Source: Coemansia sp. RSA 487 (Eukaryota; Kickxellomycota; Kickxellomycetes; Kickxellales; Kickxellaceae). From it: a DNA stretch of 64,000 bases. Of the stretch, positions 59,476 through 64,000 are shown piece after piece. Numbering within the stretch: the first letter of the stretch is position 1; each line of letters begins with the position of its first letter. Under the pieces are notes generated by a model that saw nothing but the letters and a program-made list of their open reading frames with translations, was not told where the DNA came from and ran no database searches. The DNA lies in NCBI GenBank assembly GCA_027577595.1, contig JANBRJ010000002.1:186001-250000 (forward strand), given 5' to 3'. A program made the translations under genes and the position numbers.

Positions 59476-61533
59476 ATGAGCGATGTCTACTCTATGTTAG
59501 AAACAATGGAGAAAGAAGGACTCTCGGGCCCTCCCCCGACGGACGGCTCCCTTCGCCTCGACACCAACGCACTGGACAAGTTTGTCGACGATGCTGACGA
59601 CCCAAGGTATGTGCACGCGTTTATCTGTGTGCGTGTGTTTATTCCTGGAAGTGATGCATGATGATAACGAGGATGATGACGGAGGGATCTTGTCAGCTCA
59701 TGCTCATCCCCCCCCCCCGACATCCTTTACAGCTAGCTGTTCTGCCTTTCGCCAACGCATTTCTTGTGTTTTCCTATTTCCATGTCTTCTTTCCTTGGTG
59801 TTATTATGCGCTACATTGTCCTGTCGGATTATGTTGTTATTGTTGATATCATTTTAGTGTTTTCCATTCGTAAAAGAGAAAAGGATGGATTTCCGTTGCT
59901 TTGTTCTTTTGTTTTGGAACTTTTCTAGTGCATTGCTGCCAAAAGATGTTTTTATGTATGTGAAACTTTCCACAGCAGTCGCCTCAAAATAACAAGGCTC
60001 TTTTTTGGTTACATGGCATGCAATTCTTTGGACAGGATATCGCCCCTTGCCTTTGCTGCTAACAATCCTTTCCAACCCACATGTAAACACGCAAACATGC
60101 ACCTCTCTGCGAGAATATCCGCCGCTATCCAAATGCACATATGTGCCCTTTCAGCATGAACCCGTCCTTACTCAAGACATGTGGCCGCTGTATGTGCGCC
60201 TGCATTCCGTGTATTCTGGAAAGCCTTACGTTGCTATAGGTGGAACTCGCTTTTCATCAACTACTTTGTCGAGAACGCCGACTCCAACCACGACGACATG
60301 CTGTTCTTTGTGCGACAGACCGACGATCTTGGCGAAATACCCGACGACAACACTAATAACAACAACAACAACAAAAACAACAACAGCAATAACAACGACG
60401 ATCCAAGCACGAATGGAGGAAATAACGACCAGGACCCTGTCTTTGTGCTCCGGAAGCAGGAGCCGCCGGGAGTCTTGCCTCCCCTCAGCGAGATGATAAT
60501 GTGGAAAGAGACGTTTTTGCTGAACCTCATCGTGCAAATGCCCTGCAAGATAACGGTGGCGGTCTGTCGCCGAAGATCAAAGCAAGGCACCCAACGCGGC
60601 GGCATGAGCGTCGTGCGTAAGCATGTCAGCAAACGCGTTTATGCGCTGCCCAGCAAGTCGCGCATGGACAGGCCAAAGGATAATGCGTGCCCTCCCGAAT
60701 GCTCATGGCCCTACATATACTACGTGATTGACGACTTTGAGGACATGTTTGAGGACATGTTTGTCAAAAAGGGCGAGTATCTGTGCGTCGAGCTCTCGGC
60801 TCGCATCCCAGTCCCAAACATGCCCGAGGAGACTGCCAGCGGCCCACAGTCGAAGAGCCTGGTGCCAAACAGCAACGAAAAGCCCATCAGCTTTGCAAGC
60901 CAGGATGGCGGAAGCGGCAATGTGTTTAATTCAATGCGTAGCCGCTTGCTCTCGGCTGCATCAGGCACCGGTACTAGCAAGATCGTCCTGTTCCAAGGCG
61001 CTGCGTCGTTCGGAGCACTAGTGGACAACTACGCACACAGACTGTCGTCCAAAAACATGCTTCATCGCCTGCGTAAGCCTGCATATACACCCGAATTCAT
61101 AATGATGCGTGGGCCTGGTGGAAGGGGCCATGCGCAGGTGGTTATTACGGGGCGTTCCAACGCGGAAGAGCTGGACCTGGCGTCCCGCAATGCCAGCATT
61201 GTTTCGTCGCCGATACTGCAGCCTCAACCGAGCGCACCGAACATGCCGACAATGTCCAACACAACCAACAACAACACTGCAGGGTGGCCCAAGCTTCCGG
61301 CAGTCGCGTCGCCGCATCTACTGCCTATCTCGGCGGTCAACTCTACACCAGCATCGCCTTCCCTGTCGGCGTGGCTCAAGCGCATATCGCTTCCATCGAT
61401 TGCCGAAAATCTCTCGCAGGCAACAAGCCCACCGCCACCGCCAAAGTCACTCCAGGCTAGCATGACGTTTGTCAGCATTCCGTGGAACAGCATCATTGAC
61501 GATCTGATGAACTTTAAGCGCCAGCTGGACTGA
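59476..61533 (+). CDS. DUF2045 protein, homologue of animal KIAA0930, two exons
   Basis: A 474-residue protein of unknown function. Exon 1 (59476-59606) encodes MSDVYSMLETMEKEG to DDPR. The intron (59607-60239, 633 bases) has GTATGT and CTATAG ends; exon 2 (60240-61533) continues in frame with WNSLFINYF. The order of conserved blocks follows human KIAA0930: W..(L/M)F..YF then DDMLFFVR (near 62), VYALPSKSRMD (176), YVIDDFEDMFEDMFVKKGEY (205), IVLFQGAASFGALVDNY (290), and MMRGPGGRGHAQVVITG (333). A fungal Asn-rich insert (about 80-100) and a Ser/Pro-rich stretch before the C-terminal LQASMTFVSIPWNSIIDDLM are extra. No signal or membrane segment. Recognition is from memory of the animal sequence. 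Confidence 0.82.
60350..60397 (+). repeat. AAC/AAT trinucleotide tract encoding poly-Asn
   Basis: Imperfect AAC repeats giving an Asn-rich insert in the DUF2045 protein, a likely variable region. Confidence 0.85.
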
Positions 61534-63058
61534 AACAGCAACACAAACATGCATTGCAAACATAAACACCACGCCAGCATATCCACAAAGCCAGCAACTC
61601 CGTCGCTGTCGCCGCAAGACACACAATATGAACCATTCACAGCAAACCTCTTTAAAGTGACACTCTTGTCTATCGATCTATGTGCCTGTCTCTTGGCTCT
61701 TCTTGTGATTCTTTGTATATCCAGATCCAAAGTGCCAGTTCTTTGCGCTTTGTCTTACATCTCTTATCCCCTTTCCTCTTTCTCTTCTCTCCACCCACCT
61801 CTCCAACCTTTATACACAAAACCAATATTTGATAGCTTATCCTCCTAATATTTTCCTCCGCTTTTCTCTGTTTTCACTGCTGTTTTATAAACTTTTCTGT
61901 TCCTCTGTGTTTATTTATTTTATTTTTGCTTGCCTGGTTCATGATGCTTCTGCGTTATCGATATACAAAAAGCCTATGCCAAACAGTATAGAGTTTGAGC
62001 TGGTGAGAAGAAAAAGCAGCGGCGACCAGTAACCTTGGGCAGTAAATATTGCAGTAAAGGCAAATATTGCTTTTGTAAAACCTTTGTTTTGGTTCCTTTA
62101 TCAATAAGCTCACACCAAATTGTTTCTCCAGGAGTCACAATGTTTTTTGTAGCGAAATATTCAAAACAAACTGCGTGTCAAATAATTCTCAAACACACTC
62201 CCTTTGTGTTGCAGCCAACGTATGTCTAAACGCACATAATATGCACATATTGCTTTGTTAGGCTGTGTTCGCGATTTCGCCAAGGCCGTTTACAGAAAAG
62301 TGGCCATGCGAAAATAAAGAGACAAAAAGAAACATACTAACGAGAGGGTTTTGCGCTTCAAGGGGAAAATCAACCGCCGATTCATTTGATAATGAAAATA
62401 ATGTAAACAATATCCACATCCAGAATGACCTCGTTCTGCAGGAGGAGTACATGCGCGTTAGCCAACTGGAGCGCTTCTTTGGAACATCTATTCTTGTTTT
62501 GAAAGTCCAACCCAAAGAACTGGAAAGACCACCAAAAGGAAATACCCCTTACTCCAAAGCAACATCGAAAGGGATTCACACGATGTGATGTTGCAGTGTA
62601 TAGACTTCTTTGAATCGAAACTACATGGGATACAGTTTCTTTGTAATATACAGCACGATTCACACGTCTTTAGTTCCAATATAATGCAGTTTACAAATTC
62701 TTTCGGAAATCCAATTTGTAATCCTCAACCAAACATTAAGCGATTACATCAGCGGTCTTGGCGTTAAAGATACGCCAAGAGATACATAGAGTTGATAAAA
62801 AAAAGGACAAAAAGGCATCCAAAGGGCTCGTGAGCAAGCCTGTATTTCTTTTTTGGAAAAGAGGAATTATCGTATTCATCGGCATATATAAAATACGTAC
62901 CAGCCGAGTGCGGGGAGCGGCTTCAAAGTCACAAACTTGTTTCTGTTTCCTTGTCTTTTCTATCTAGTCCATATTAGACAACTTCTTTTATAGCTACACT
63001 GCAAGTATCCTTCGTAATATTAATACTATCATAGCCACTTTATATTTACTACTATATA
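61534..63058. other. Intergenic region, 1.5 kb
   Basis: Pyrimidine-rich 3' flank of the DUF2045 gene, then AT-rich DNA leading to the ORF at 63059. The plus-strand ORF 62265-62588 has no recognisable domain and AT-rich composition; I do not call it. No RNA gene or repeat seen. Confidence 0.5.
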
Positions 63059-64000
63059 ATGGTGTTTGAGATGTGGACAACTGTACCCATTCGTGACGCC
63101 ATCACAAGACAGCAGCAGCACCTGCTTCAGGTGTTGTGTATAGGCGGGTGTTGTGTAGTATGCCGAGGCTGCGAGCACCGGAGCCTCATCAGCCCAAACG
63201 CACATACCGTGCCGCTGTGCGTGCGCTGCGAAGAGCCGCTGGAGCTGCCGCTGGAGGCGCACTTTACGTGCACGGCAAGACTGGAAAAATCGTTCGCGAT
63301 CATGCAGGCGTTTGACGTCGAGGGGTTCTTTGCCGAAACAGCACACGAGCTCAGCGACAGGCAGGCAGCGCCAGAGAATTGGGCAGCGCGCGCGGTCGTT
63401 GGGTTCGTGGATATCAATATTTCGCGCACGGGGATGGTGCGGGCAGGCGGCAATGGACGAGATGCAGATTTGTGTCCTGCTGACGATGGCAAGCATGCCG
63501 CCAGAGGAGGAATATGGAAGTCGGTGCTCGCCTCCTTTGGCTTGCGCTCGGCCAAAACCAAGCACGGCATCCCGATCGCATCCAAAAAGCACGTTCTGGC
63601 TGTTATTGTTGACGGGACGCTGAGTTTCTACGCTGTTCACAAAAAGCCTGCCGCTTTCCCTGGCAGCGGCGGCAAGCACCAGCTACAGAAAAGCATATAC
63701 GAGCAGATATACAGCATGCCACTGGCCAGCGTGCAGGGGCTGGAAGAGTACACCCAGCCGCCAGCTGCTGGCGTGGTCGTGCATGGCAATGGCGTGCGTG
63801 TGGAAATGAGCCTGGGGTTATCTTCGGTGGCCAACATGTGGATGCAGATGCTGTCCAAGCGCACAGATCGAAACAGGCATCAGTATCAGCGGCCGGCATC
63901 AGATGAATTTCTTTTCAATGGCGCTGTTGCAAAGAAATGCATCAGCAGCAGCGAATACAACGAGAAGACTATCAACGAGCGGATCCTTCGTTGCAACATG
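63059..64000 (+). CDS. Hypothetical protein with Cys-rich N-terminus, partial at right edge
   Basis: An ATG at 63059 opens a frame of 314 codons with no stop before the window ends, so the gene is cut. GC content rises sharply at the start, supporting real coding sequence. Residues about 28-60 contain paired cysteines (CIGGCCVVCRGCEH and, after 17 residues, CVRCEE), suggesting a zinc ribbon or similar metal site. The rest has short alternating hydrophobic strands (VVGFVDINISRTG; VLAVIVDGTLSFYAVHKK) and conserved-looking NGVRVEMSLGLSSVANMW. I do not recognise the family. Confidence 0.65.
   Translation, partial: MVFEMWTTVPIRDAITRQQQHLLQVLCIGGCCVVCRGCEHRSLISPNAHTVPLCVRCEEPLELPLEAHFTCTARLEKSFAIMQAFDVEGFFAETAHELSDRQAAPENWAARAVVGFVDINISRTGMVRAGGNGRDADLCPADDGKHAARGGIWKSVLASFGLRSAKTKHGIPIASKKHVLAVIVDGTLSFYAVHKKPAAFPGSGGKHQLQKSIYEQIYSMPLASVQGLEEYTQPPAAGVVVHGNGVRVEMSLGLSSVANMWMQMLSKRTDRNRHQYQRPASDEFLFNGAVAKKCISSSEYNEKTINERILRCNM

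Noticed and set aside
60005-60239. Possible extra exon in the DUF2045 gene within the proposed intron
   Set aside because: An open frame exists, but its residues have no match in the animal protein, whereas direct joining of 59606 to 60240 gives contiguous conserved sequence in frame.
62265-62588. 107-codon plus-strand frame in the last long spacer
   Set aside because: AT-rich, no ordered motif or leader context, and interrupted shortly after; not enough to call a gene.

Overview
The window is nuclear DNA from a fungus with dense, intron-poor genes. I infer an early-diverging, zoopagomycete-like lineage (Kickxellales such as Coemansia would fit) from this mix: fungal Zn2Cys6 regulators, a mitochondrial BipA/TypA GTPase, a homologue of the animal DUF2045/KIAA0930 protein, concentrative nucleoside transporters, and Tc1/mariner debris with a Fanzor-like fragment. 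No marker gene is present, so the lineage is only a suggestion. Four genes need splicing: ILV5, ILV2, the second Zn2Cys6 gene and the DUF2045 gene. In each I found GT..AG sites that keep the frame.

Layout. 0.3-12.3 kb is housekeeping: a Yip1-family Golgi protein, a mitochondrial PPR protein, a histidine-acid phosphatase, FAP7 (ribosome maturation), TypA/BipA and TRM13. 12.7-13.4 kb encodes a secreted, probably GPI-anchored, Ser/Pro/Asp/Glu-rich protein. 13.6-14.8 kb is a dead Tc1/mariner element. 16.8-20.7 kb is a large Zn2Cys6 regulator, followed by RPL29, an Arg/Ser-rich protein and ALG13. At 25.2-25.9 kb a second remnant of the same transposon family joins a transposase N-terminus to a Fanzor/TnpB-like C-terminus. 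A PNPOx-like flavoprotein follows. Two very large Zn2Cys6 regulators then lie head to head (27.6-38.0 kb), followed by two unrecognised proteins and a tRNA-Thr(UGU).

The most coherent block is 42.6-51.2 kb. It holds ILV5, two tandem diverged ILV6 genes and ILV2: the acetohydroxyacid synthase catalytic subunit, two candidate regulatory subunits, and the next enzyme, ketol-acid reductoisomerase. All carry mitochondrial-type presequences. ILV5 and the first ILV6 are divergent from one 826-bp region, and Gcn4-type TGACTCA heptamers lie in that region and, as a close pair, upstream of ILV2. Together they form a branched-chain amino acid biosynthesis cluster with an unusual doubled regulatory subunit.

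Downstream, two tandem concentrative nucleoside transporter genes differ at a residue expected to contact the nucleobase. RRP4, HEM2, the DUF2045 gene and a partial Cys-rich ORF running off the right edge complete the window.
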